Shown: piece by piece, positions 50,832 through 58,071 of the stretch | Layout: the number at the start of each line of letters is the position of its first letter | How positions within the stretch are numbered: position 1 is the first letter of the stretch | From: Mycolicibacterium litorale | Lineage (GTDB): Bacteria; Actinomycetota; Actinomycetes; Mycobacteriales; Mycobacteriaceae | Length of the DNA stretch: 64,000 nucleotides | Assembly (NCBI RefSeq): GCF_014218295.1 | Contig: NZ_AP023287.1 | Span: forward strand, 930,001 to 994,000 | Direction: 5' to 3' | Program-made: the position numbers and the translations under genes | The notes under the pieces: generated by a model | Databases searched by the model: none | Told to the model about the DNA's origin: nothing | Seen by the model: the letters and a program-made list of their open reading frames with translations, nothing else

Positions 50832-52064
50832 TCAGCCCGGCAACGCTCCCGTCAACGCCGACGGCCGGCACATCACGGCGACGATCACCACCGCGAGCGC
50901 GGCCACCACGAACGCCACGTAGACGTTCACCGCGTCGGCGGCGCCGCCGAGTGCGGCCGCCGCGATCGGCCGAGAGCCGAGGAATCCGACCAGCCACAGC
51001 GCCATGATCCGGCCGCGCAGCTCCTCCGGTGCCCGCTCCTGCACGACGGTGCTCAGCCCCGTCATCGCCCACCCGAAACCGCAACCCGCCAGCCCGAAGC
51101 CCAGCAGCGCCACCGGCGTCACCGTCGCGACCGCCAGTACCGCGCACCCGGCGCCCAACAGCCACAGCCCGACCGACGACACCCATCCCGCCGCGATCCG
51201 CCCGCGCAGCAGCGCGAGCACCACCATGCTCAGCGCCGCGCCGATCCCGAACACCGCCGACAGCAGACCGACCAGCCGGGTGTCCCCGCCGAGCGCGTCG
51301 GCCATCGACGGCGTCAGCGTGATCGACGGGTCGGCCGCGAACCCGACCGTCGTCACCGCGAGCAGCGCCAGGAACAACGGCTTGTCCCGCCAGACGTACT
51401 TCAGCGCCGCCCGCACCCGGTAGTCGGCGCCGTCGCGGTGCGGCCGGGGCGCGGGGAAGCGCACCACCAGGAGGAAGAGCGCGAAGATCAGGTGCAGGAC
51501 GGCGCTGACCGCGAACCCTTCGGCATAGCCGAGGTGCGCCGCCAGGTACGCGCCGATGACCGGTCCGATCATCCGGCCGATCGTCATCGGAATGCTGTTG
51601 AGCGCCATGGCCGTCGACAGCTCGCCGTCGCGGATGAGGTTGGGCACGATCGACTGCATCGCCGGACCGCCCACCACGAACCCGATCCCGACCAGCAGCG
51701 TGCCGAGCAGCACGCCGGCCGCGGCCTCGCGTTCGGAGATGGCCAGCCACACCGCCACCAATCCCGATCCGGCGAGGCACAGCACCCGGCCGAGCAGGAT
51801 CTGCCGCGCCGGATTGCCGGTGTCGGCCCATTTGCCGCTGGTGGGGCTGAGGATGAGCTGCGGTGCGAACTGGACGACGCCGACCAGTCCCACCATCAGC
51901 GCGGAGCCCGTCGCCTCGTACATGACGATCGCCGCGACGATGCCGTGTGTCCACACCGCGACGACCGAGAAGATCTTGCCCCAGAACAGCGCCCCGAACA
52001 CCGGGTCGAACATGAGGCCGAGCGCGCCGCGCGGCGTGACCGGCGCCGTGGTCTGCGCGGTCAT
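50832..52064 (-). CDS. MFS transporter (MFS_3/EntS-like)
   Basis: 410 residues. The ATG at 52064 overlaps the stop of the marR-type gene (ATGA). Twelve membrane segments; the pattern FGALFWGKIFSVVAVWTHGIVAAIVMYEATGSALMVGLVGVVQFAPQLILSPTSGKWAD is that of the MFS_3 group of efflux proteins, with GKWADTGN as motif A. The central loop RPHRDGADYRVRAALKYVWRDKPL is also usual. It probably exports a toxic or signalling compound. The upstream MarR regulator and its palindromic operator should make expression inducible. Confidence 0.9.
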   Translation of the reverse strand: MTAQTTAPVTPRGALGLMFDPVFGALFWGKIFSVVAVWTHGIVAAIVMYEATGSALMVGLVGVVQFAPQLILSPTSGKWADTGNPARQILLGRVLCLAGSGLVAVWLAISEREAAAGVLLGTLLVGIGFVVGGPAMQSIVPNLIRDGELSTAMALNSIPMTIGRMIGPVIGAYLAAHLGYAEGFAVSAVLHLIFALFLLVVRFPAPRPHRDGADYRVRAALKYVWRDKPLFLALLAVTTVGFAADPSITLTPSMADALGGDTRLVGLLSAVFGIGAALSMVVLALLRGRIAAGWVSSVGLWLLGAGCAVLAVATVTPVALLGFGLAGCGFGWAMTGLSTVVQERAPEELRGRIMALWLVGFLGSRPIAAAALGGAADAVNVYVAFVVAALAVVIVAVMCRPSALTGALPG

Positions 52065-52537
52065 GCGCGCACCCCGCGTTCGAAGTCCGTGACGAGCCGG
52101 CCGAGCAGACCGACCAGCGCGTCGACGTCGCTTTGCGGCCAGTCGTGGACCACGTCGGCGACGATCTCGCGGCGGCGGTCGGTCACGGCGGCCAGCGCGT
52201 TGCGCCCGGCGTCGGTGAGCACCAGCACGCAGCGGCGCTGATCCTCGGCGGCCAGGCTCTTGCTCAACAGCCCGGCGGCGACGACGGATCCGACGGTCCG
52301 GCTGGCAGTGGAATGTTCGACGGCCATGTAGTCGGCGACATCGCCGATGGATGCCCCGCGCCCGTTCAGCTCACACTGCTCGACGGCGCGCAGTACCCGC
52401 AGCGTCGAGACCGTCGCGCCCGGAGCGATCTGCGCGAGGAGTTGCCGCCACCATTCGGGCCGCTGCCGGGCGACGTGGATCCGGGTCAGCAGCTCGTCGA
52501 GGTGGTCGTAGCGCGACGGCGGCACGGTTATATGCAT
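52061..52537 (-). CDS. MarR-family transcriptional regulator
   Basis: 158 residues from the ATG at 52537. The winged helix is visible: VSTLRVLRAVEQCELNGRGASIGDVADYMAVEHSTASRTVGSVVAAGLLSKSLAAEDQRRCVLVLTDAGRNAL. The DxR-x-C wing (EDQRRCVLVLT) is typical. It begins with the start codon inside a perfect 25-bp palindrome, so its own mRNA may be short-led or leaderless, and binding would block it directly. It is co-translated with the MFS gene. Confidence 0.92.
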   Translation of the reverse strand: MHITVPPSRYDHLDELLTRIHVARQRPEWWRQLLAQIAPGATVSTLRVLRAVEQCELNGRGASIGDVADYMAVEHSTASRTVGSVVAAGLLSKSLAAEDQRRCVLVLTDAGRNALAAVTDRRREIVADVVHDWPQSDVDALVGLLGRLVTDFERGVRA

Positions 52538-52552
52538 AGCACATGCATATAA
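52528..52552. promoter_or_regulatory. MarR operator overlapping the start codon
   Basis: TTATATGCAT-AGCAC-ATGCATATAA has ten-base perfect arms with a five-base centre. It contains the start codon of the marR-type gene and lies between it and the divergent FAD reductase gene at 52611. It is AT-rich in an otherwise GC-rich region. Confidence 0.85.
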
Positions 52553-52610
52553 CCGGACAGCAAGTCCGGAGCAGCGAATAGGCGGCGTTCGATGGTGGTA
52601 CTCCCCGCAC

Positions 52611-53750
52611 GTGGCAACGTCGTCAGGGTTGATCGCGGTCGGCAGCGGTCCGGCCGGTCTCAGCGCGGCCGCGGCGTTTCGCGAGCGGCATCCGAACCTG
52701 CGCGTGCAGATCCTGACCGCCGACCCCGCGATGCCCTACGCCAAGCCGCCGCTGAGCAAGGACTTCCTGTGCGGCCGCGACCACCACGTCGACCTCCACA
52801 CGCCGGGTTGGTTCGACCGCCGGCGCCTCGAACTCGTCCGCGGCATCACCGTCGACCACATCGACCTCGACGCCCGCGAGGTCGTCACCCGCGGCGGGCG
52901 CCGCTACCCGTACTGGAACCTCGTGCTCGCCCCCGGCGCCACCCCGGTCCCGCTCGACGTGCCCGGCGCCGGGAACGCGCTGCAACTGCGCTCCCTCGCC
53001 GACGCCGTCACCATCCGGATGACGGCCCTGCACGCCCGCACCGCCGTCGTGATCGGCGGCGGGCTGATCGGCTGCGAGGCCGCGGCCTGCCTGGCCGGCA
53101 ACGGCATCGTCACGACGGTCGTCGCCGGTGAACCGGTGCCACTGCAGCGCCGGTTCGGCCTCGACGCCGGTGAGCGCATCGCGAAGCTGTTGTCCGACTG
53201 CGGGGTTCGCTTCCTCGGTCCGGCGCGTGTGGTGGAGGTGCGTGACGACGGGGTGACGCTGGACGACGGCGGCGCCCTCGACGCGGACCTCGTCGTCGCC
53301 GCCACCGGCGTGCGCCCGGATGCGCGGTTGGCCGAATCGGCGGGCATCCGCACCCACGGCGGCCGCATCGTCGTGAACGAACGCATGCACACGTCGGCGC
53401 CCAACGTCTACGCCGCGGGCGACGTCGCGCTGGCCTACAACGTGGCCGCGGGCAGGCCGATCCCGACTGAACACTGGCGCGACGCGGCCGACCAGGGCGA
53501 GATCGCCGGGACCTCGGCGGCGGGGCATCCGACGGCGTGGGCGAAGGTGCCGAGTTTCCAGTGCGCGATCGGCGAGGCGCGGCTCAAGTACCGAGGGTGG
53601 GGGCTGCCGTACGAGGGCGCCCGCCTCGTCGACCACCGGGACGGGTTCACCGTCTGGTACGAATCCGGCGGCGAGGTGGTCGGCGTGCTCAGTCTGAACG
53701 CCGATGAGGACTATCGCTCGGCAGCCGACCTCCTCGGCCACGGGTCCTGA
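52611..53750 (+). CDS. FAD-dependent pyridine nucleotide-disulfide-fold oxidoreductase (ferredoxin reductase-like)
   Basis: 379 residues from the GTG at 52611. FAD-binding site LIAVGSGPAGLSAAAAF at 7-23, YAKPPLSKDFLCGRDHH typical of the ferredoxin/rubredoxin reductase group, NAD(P)-binding VVIGGGLIGCEAAACLAG near 145-162, and the second FAD motif NVYAAGDVALAYN. The C-terminal YRGWGLPYEGARLVDHRDGFTVWY resembles rubredoxin or putidaredoxin reductases. It likely transfers electrons from NAD(P)H to a small iron-sulfur or heme partner, which is not encoded nearby. It is divergent from the marR-MFS pair and could share its operator. Its 3' end overlaps the convergent gene by 62 bases. Confidence 0.88.
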   Translation: MATSSGLIAVGSGPAGLSAAAAFRERHPNLRVQILTADPAMPYAKPPLSKDFLCGRDHHVDLHTPGWFDRRRLELVRGITVDHIDLDAREVVTRGGRRYPYWNLVLAPGATPVPLDVPGAGNALQLRSLADAVTIRMTALHARTAVVIGGGLIGCEAAACLAGNGIVTTVVAGEPVPLQRRFGLDAGERIAKLLSDCGVRFLGPARVVEVRDDGVTLDDGGALDADLVVAATGVRPDARLAESAGIRTHGGRIVVNERMHTSAPNVYAAGDVALAYNVAAGRPIPTEHWRDAADQGEIAGTSAAGHPTAWAKVPSFQCAIGEARLKYRGWGLPYEGARLVDHRDGFTVWYESGGEVVGVLSLNADEDYRSAADLLGHGS

Positions 53751-54561
53751 GCGCTTCCCGGGCCTGAGCGAGCACCGAGCGGACAGGCCGGCGGGGATGC
53801 GCGCGAATGTGCACCCAGCCCAGCCGTTGTATCAGTTCCTCGGTTTTGAGCCGCTGTACCGCCGAATGGTCCTCGAGCGGCCCTGCGGGTTGAACGCTGA
53901 CGCCGACTCTGGCCCACTCCCACCCCATGGCTATGCGGGTGGACCAGAACCTGTCCTCGATCCAGATGTCGGTGGTCGGCCTGGGCAAGCCCCAGTCGAT
54001 GAGCGCGAGCCGAAGGGTGCTCTCCTCGGGTGATCGCGCACCTCCGTCCATCAGTTTGACGATCTGTCTGGCAGCCGGAAGTCCACGCGCCCGCGGATAG
54101 CGGCCGATGAGCGCCTCGACCTGCGCCACCGTCACCCCGGATTCAGCCGACAGAACATCGAGTAACGGCAGCGCCTCGGTGCGAGGGAGATGGCGGGCCA
54201 GGTCGAAAGCGGTGCGGGCGGCGGTGGTCATCAGCATTCCGCAGTGCGGGCTGATCTCGTCGGGTGCGATGCGTTCGTCACGAATCACCACTCCACGCAC
54301 GGGTTTTCGGTGTTTGCCGATCAACTCGATCGGCGCGTCACCCACCGCCCAGGAGGCGCCATAGCGCCGGGCCGCCGCCCGCCCGGCGATGATCGCCCTG
54401 CGTCCCGCCCACAGCCACGCGGCACGTGTCCGCATGTCCGCGGTCCGCGCAGCGCCGTTGAGGTGGTAGACGTTCGGGTGAATGGCGGTGTAATTCCAGC
54501 GCAGTGCCGCGCGCGTCAGCCGTCCGGCGGCGATCTCTTCGGAGCCCACGATCGGGTACAT
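53689..54561 (-). CDS. AbiEi-like winged-helix protein with degenerate DUF559-type domain
   Basis: 290 residues from the ATG at 54561. The N-terminal part (VGSEEIAAGRLTRAALRWNYTAIHPNVYHLNG, AWLWAGRRAIIAGRAAARRYGASWA) follows the wHTH pattern of AbiEi-type antitoxins, as in a large mycobacterial family. The C-terminal part corresponds to a DUF559/Vsr-like PD-(D/E)xK nuclease (SPEESTLRLALIDWGLPRPTTDIWI). Where relatives have an acidic catalytic residue followed by VEYDGxxH, here it reads IAMGWEWARVGVSVQPAGP, so the nuclease seems dead. No toxin gene is next to it. It ends within the last 62 bases of the convergent FAD gene, so the last 20 codons could be a result of a lost earlier stop. Confidence 0.65.
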   Translation of the reverse strand: MYPIVGSEEIAAGRLTRAALRWNYTAIHPNVYHLNGAARTADMRTRAAWLWAGRRAIIAGRAAARRYGASWAVGDAPIELIGKHRKPVRGVVIRDERIAPDEISPHCGMLMTTAARTAFDLARHLPRTEALPLLDVLSAESGVTVAQVEALIGRYPRARGLPAARQIVKLMDGGARSPEESTLRLALIDWGLPRPTTDIWIEDRFWSTRIAMGWEWARVGVSVQPAGPLEDHSAVQRLKTEELIQRLGWVHIRAHPRRPVRSVLAQAREALRTRGRGGRLPSDSPHRRSD

Positions 54562-54600
54562 ACCGCGATCGTCTCGGGGCCGAGTGACAATTTCGTCCCT

Positions 54601-54677
54601 GTGCGCGTTTTTGTCCTCAGGGCTGTGGATGCGGGCGACGGCAGAGAATCAACAGCCCTGAGGTCGGGAATGCGCAC
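54601..54677. repeat. Large imperfect inverted repeat (hairpin) between convergent/tandem gene ends
   Basis: Inner arms CCTCAGGGCTGT (54615-54626) and ACAGCCCTGAGG (54652-54663) are perfect over 12 bases with a 25-base loop. Outer arms GTGCGC (54601-54606) and GCGCAC (54672-54677) are also complementary. The whole makes a 77-base symmetric structure in the 141-bp gap between corA (leftward) and the next leftward gene. It could be a terminator for corA or a small dispersed element. Confidence 0.55.
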
Positions 54678-54702
54678 AAGGCAGAGAAAATCACCCGACT
54701 TC

Positions 54703-55695
54703 CTAGAGCCAGTCGCGTCGTCTGAACATCACGTAGAGGACCGCGACCAGCAGCAGGATGATCACCGAGCTGGTGACGAAGCCCGCGACCGTCTCGATCC
54801 CGGGGTACAGCACGTTCTGCCCGTAGAAGCCGGTGATCGCGGTCGGCACCGCGATGATCGCCGCCCACCCCGTCAGCTTCTTCATCACCATGTTCAGACG
54901 CGCGTCCTGCAGCGACAGGTTCGTCTCGAACACCGTGGTGATCATGTCGCGCAGCGATTCCGTCCACTCCGACGCCCGCAACACGTGGTCGTAGAGGTCG
55001 GCGTACCTCGGATCGAGTTCGGGGGAGATCCTGGCGTCCTGCCGGCGGTGCTGGATGGAGTTGACGACCTCACGCATCGGCAACACCACCCGCCGCAGGT
55101 GCACGAGGTCCTTGCGCAGCTGAAACGTCTTGCGTTGCAATCCATTCGCGGGAAGCTGGTCGCCGAACAGCACGTCTTCGATCGCCTCGATGGCGTCGTC
55201 GAGGTACTGGACCGCGGTGAAATGGCTGTCGACCACCGTGTCGAGCAGGGCGTGGACGAGCGCACCCACCCCGAACTCCTGGCCGCCCAGCTCGTCGAAC
55301 CGGTCGGATACGGCGTCGATGTCGAAGTCGGGCGAGAGCCGCACGGTGATCAGCCCCTGCGGCAGTACGAACCCCGAGATGCGGTGGATCGTCAGCGCCG
55401 AGTCGGTGTCGGACTCCGGCTCGCGGGTGTCGACGCTGTAGACGGTGAAGAACGTGTGCGTGGAGTAGACGGTGGCCTTCGTGCGTTCGGATTCGGCGAC
55501 CGCGTCCTCGACGGCCCACTCGTTGAGGCCGAGTTCGTGGGCGAGCTCCTTGAGGATCGCGTGGTCGGACGCGTAGACGTCGGCCCACACGAGCGTGCCC
55601 GGGTCGGCGAGGCACTCCGAGATCTGCGAGAACTCGAAGCCGTCGCGTGGTTCGCCGTTGTGCCAGACCCGGCCCCGGACGTCGCTCACCGGCAC
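54703..55695 (-). CDS. corA: CorA-family magnesium/divalent metal channel
   Basis: 330 residues, GTG at 55695. A large cytoplasmic N-terminal domain (LVWADVYASDHAILKELAHELGLNEWAVEDA) is followed by long helices and a two-helix membrane end. The pore signature is normally YGMN; here it reads YGQN at residues 291-294 (AITGFYGQNV). The basic C-terminus MFRRRDWL is typical. CorA pentamers let Mg2+ or Co2+ flow in, with selectivity set by the GMN loop. The change of Met to Gln is seen in some actinobacterial CorA-like proteins and may alter selectivity. The gene is divergent from the usfY-like gene, with a CRP-like palindrome between them. Confidence 0.9.
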   Translation of the reverse strand: MPVSDVRGRVWHNGEPRDGFEFSQISECLADPGTLVWADVYASDHAILKELAHELGLNEWAVEDAVAESERTKATVYSTHTFFTVYSVDTREPESDTDSALTIHRISGFVLPQGLITVRLSPDFDIDAVSDRFDELGGQEFGVGALVHALLDTVVDSHFTAVQYLDDAIEAIEDVLFGDQLPANGLQRKTFQLRKDLVHLRRVVLPMREVVNSIQHRRQDARISPELDPRYADLYDHVLRASEWTESLRDMITTVFETNLSLQDARLNMVMKKLTGWAAIIAVPTAITGFYGQNVLYPGIETVAGFVTSSVIILLLVAVLYVMFRRRDWL

Positions 55696-55715
55696 ATCTT
55701 GTCAGGCCGACCCAC

Positions 55716-55731
55716 TGTGACGTACGTCACT
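55716..55731. promoter_or_regulatory. CRP-like palindrome between corA and usfY-like genes
   Basis: TGTGA-CGTACG-TCACT matches the TGTGA-N6-TCACA layout of mycobacterial CRP with one mismatch; the core GTGACGTACGTCAC is a perfect 14-base palindrome. It lies 21 bases before the corA start and 44 bases before the usfY-like start. Confidence 0.5.
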
Positions 55732-55774
55732 TCAGGCGTAGCCTTGGGTGATCACTCGAGGAAAGAAGGATGCG

Positions 55775-56083
55775 ATGAAGGGCGCGCATCACGATCCCAT
55801 CGACCATTCGCGGACCTGTCAGCCACGCGCGGGCGAATCGTTCATCGACACCCTCTGGTTTCCCGGACTGGTGTTGATCGCGCTCGGCGTCATCGGGTTG
55901 GCGGCCATCGTGGCGTCCGCCGCGTATGGGCAGACCGATCTGGTGCTCCCGCTGGCACTGGTCACCGGCGCCGTGGTGACCGCGGGCGGCGGCCTGATCG
56001 CCCTCGAGCACCGGCGGGTGTTGCGCATCGAGAGGCTATGGCAGAGCGAACATCCGGACGCCACGCGCCACCACGCCGTCTGA
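55775..56083 (+). CDS. UsfY-like small membrane protein
   Basis: 102 residues. The ATG at 55775 has AAGAAGG in front; a GTG nine codons upstream is in frame but poorly placed. The protein resembles UsfY, encoded beside rsbW/sigF in M. tuberculosis: DPIDHSRTCQPRAGESFIDTLWFPGLVLIALGVIG near the N-terminus and ALEHRRVLRIERLWQSEHPDA near the end. Two membrane helices occupy residues 35-80. The function of UsfY is not known; paralogues occur in many mycobacteria as SigF-controlled stress proteins. I see no GTTT-N-GGGTAT SigF promoter here, and a CRP-like site is present instead. Single gene. Confidence 0.7.
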   Translation: MKGAHHDPIDHSRTCQPRAGESFIDTLWFPGLVLIALGVIGLAAIVASAAYGQTDLVLPLALVTGAVVTAGGGLIALEHRRVLRIERLWQSEHPDATRHHAV

Positions 56084-56182
56084 ACCGAGCGAGCCGCCGT
56101 AACTGCCGTTACAGTAATTCGCACCTCGCGGCGAGAGCTCGACTCATCACGATTTGAACCGTCTCGCGAACCCGTCGCGGAC

Positions 56183-56227
56183 TGGGACACTGCCGTCCGC
56201 CCATAAGCGCGTTTACGTCGTGTCCCA
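56183..56227 (+). promoter_or_regulatory. Hairpin in the leader of the SSF operon, next to the ribosome site
   Basis: TGGGACAC (56183-56190) and GTGTCCCA (56220-56227) are perfect complements separated by 29 bases. The right arm ends on the first base of AGGAGG, the ribosome site of the symporter gene. Folding could affect translation start. Further upstream GTAAC-TGCC-GTTAC (about 56098-56111) is another inverted repeat and possible operator. Confidence 0.4.
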
Positions 56228-56236
56228 GGAGGCTGC

Positions 56237-57745
56237 GTGTTCCAACCGTCCAACCTGTCGCCAGGTATCGGCTTCGCGCTGATGCTGGGGCTCGGCGCCT
56301 TCATGTTCGTCGTCGCGTTCACCGTCCGGACGATGGTGAAGAACACCCACGACTTCGTGATCGCCGACCGGCGGATCGGCTTCGGCTTCGGTGTCGGCTC
56401 GGTGATCGCGGTGTGGACGTGGTCGATGGCGGTGATGATGTCCTCGGCGCAGGCGTTCACCTTCGGCACGTCCGGGCTCATCTGGTTCGTCGTCCCGAAC
56501 GGCCTCGCGGTGATGGTGATGGTGCCGTTCGCGCTGCGGCTGCGCCGCCAGATGCCAGCCGGCTACACGATCGTCGAGTTCATCCGCGCTCGCTTCCAGA
56601 ACAAGCCGGCCACCACGGTCATGCTCGTCGCGATGCTGCTGGGCCTGCTCGCCGAGATCTTCATCAACCTGTTCGGCGTCGTCCTCGTCATGGGCGTGGT
56701 CTTCGAACTCAACCCGACCGTCGTCCTGATCGTCACGCTCGCCACGGTGACGGTGTACTCCTACTTCGGCGGGCTGTGGACCTCGGCGATCACCGCCACC
56801 TTCAACACCCTGCTGATCACCGTCCCGGCGGCGCTGGTGGTGCTCTACGTCCTGCACAAGGTCGGCGGACCCGAGCTGGTGTTCCAGCGCGTCGACGCGG
56901 CGGGCCCGAACACGCTCAACGCCTTCGACGGTTCGGCCGCAGCGGGATTCGGCATCTCACTGGCGCTCGGCCTGCTCGCCTCCACGATGGCCGATCAGAC
57001 GTTCTGGCAGAAGGCGTGGGCGCTCAAACCCGCGTCGATGGGCCGCACCTTCGTGTGGGCGGGGATGTGGTTCTACCCGATCCCGATCGTGCTGGGCCTG
57101 CTCGGCCTGGTGGGGCTCGCCTTCGACGTGAACCCGGCCGACCTCGGCGACGCCGGACCCGGCGGCATCGGCCCGTATGTGGTCAGCCACCTCGGCCTGC
57201 CGATCGTGCTGGTCGCGCTCTACGTGCTGATCATCCTCAACGCCTGCTACTCGTCGATCGACGGCGCGTTCTCGGCGCTGTCGTCGGTGGTGGCCGTCGA
57301 CGTCCTCAAACGCGCGAAGCCCGACATCGCGCCGAAGTCGCTGTTCCGCTACACGAAAGCGTCGATCCTGGTGGCCGGCGTGATCGGCGGCGTGGTGGTC
57401 AGCTCCGGGATCGACTACGTTCAGCTGGTCAACACCGTCTTCTTTCTCAAGGCCGCGTTGATCATTCCGCTCGCGCTGGCCATCTTCTGGAAACGCATGA
57501 CGTCGACGGCGTTCGTCACCAGCCTGGTGCTGGCCATCGCGATCGGCTACCCGGTGCGCGAAACCGTCGGCGAACTACAGGGAATCATCACCTTGGAGGC
57601 GATCTCACTCGTGGCAGCCGTAGGCATCAGCCTGTTGTCCAGACAGTCCTTCGACTTCGCGACGCTGCGCAACCGCAGTGACGCGTTGACCGACGAGCGC
57701 CCCGTCGACACGGCGGACATCGCGGATCCGGATCCGGTCCGATGA
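56237..57745 (+). CDS. Sodium:solute symporter (SSF family)
   Basis: 502 residues, GTG at 56237 with AGGAGG. About 13 membrane helices. SSF features: an N-terminal helix, the VIADRRIGFGFGVGSVIAVWTWSMAVMMSSAQAFTFG stretch equivalent to the Na+ site region, and GISLALGLLASTMADQTFWQKAWALK, common in the DUR3/urea-like and uncharacterised SSF branch. It should import a small polar organic solute with Na+. The downstream genes overlap by four bases each and encode a small membrane protein and a DszA-type monooxygenase, which suggests uptake of that enzyme's substrate. The C-terminal tail is acidic (DERPVDTADIADPDPVR). Confidence 0.9.
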   Translation: MFQPSNLSPGIGFALMLGLGAFMFVVAFTVRTMVKNTHDFVIADRRIGFGFGVGSVIAVWTWSMAVMMSSAQAFTFGTSGLIWFVVPNGLAVMVMVPFALRLRRQMPAGYTIVEFIRARFQNKPATTVMLVAMLLGLLAEIFINLFGVVLVMGVVFELNPTVVLIVTLATVTVYSYFGGLWTSAITATFNTLLITVPAALVVLYVLHKVGGPELVFQRVDAAGPNTLNAFDGSAAAGFGISLALGLLASTMADQTFWQKAWALKPASMGRTFVWAGMWFYPIPIVLGLLGLVGLAFDVNPADLGDAGPGGIGPYVVSHLGLPIVLVALYVLIILNACYSSIDGAFSALSSVVAVDVLKRAKPDIAPKSLFRYTKASILVAGVIGGVVVSSGIDYVQLVNTVFFLKAALIIPLALAIFWKRMTSTAFVTSLVLAIAIGYPVRETVGELQGIITLEAISLVAAVGISLLSRQSFDFATLRNRSDALTDERPVDTADIADPDPVR

Positions 57746-58071
57746 TCGCGTTCTGGCTGGCCCTCGTCGCGGGCGTGGTGATCGCCGTCGTGTACTTCAC
57801 GCTGGGTGTGCAGTCGTTCCTGCGGGTGCGCACAGAGGTGCTCGCGCTCGCCGCCGCGGGGGAGACCTCGGAGCTCGACGTCGAGGGCCTCGACAGCGAG
57901 GAGGCCGACACCTTCACCTGGAAGGCGCTCGGGGCAGTGATAGCGTCGACGACCGTCATCGTTCTGCTGGGCGTGAATTCGCTGTTCTGGTACGTCCCGG
58001 CCATTCTCGCCATCGGCTCAGCGGTTGCGGTGATCGCCGCCTTCCTCATCGACCGTAGGAGCACCACGTGA
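57742..58071 (+). CDS. Small membrane protein in SSF-monooxygenase operon
   Basis: 109 residues. The ATG at 57742 overlaps the SSF stop (ATGA). Three hydrophobic segments: IAFWLALVAGVVIAVVYFTL, then after an acidic cytoplasmic stretch (SELDVEGLDSEEADTF) two helices, ALGAVIASTTVIVLLGVN and WYVPAILAIGSAVAVIAAFL. No family is recognised. The fixed position between the transporter and the enzyme, with coupled starts on both sides, suggests an accessory subunit of the symporter or an anchor, similar to the small partner proteins found with some SSF and TRAP carriers. This is inference from context only. Confidence 0.7.
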   Translation: MIAFWLALVAGVVIAVVYFTLGVQSFLRVRTEVLALAAAGETSELDVEGLDSEEADTFTWKALGAVIASTTVIVLLGVNSLFWYVPAILAIGSAVAVIAAFLIDRRSTT

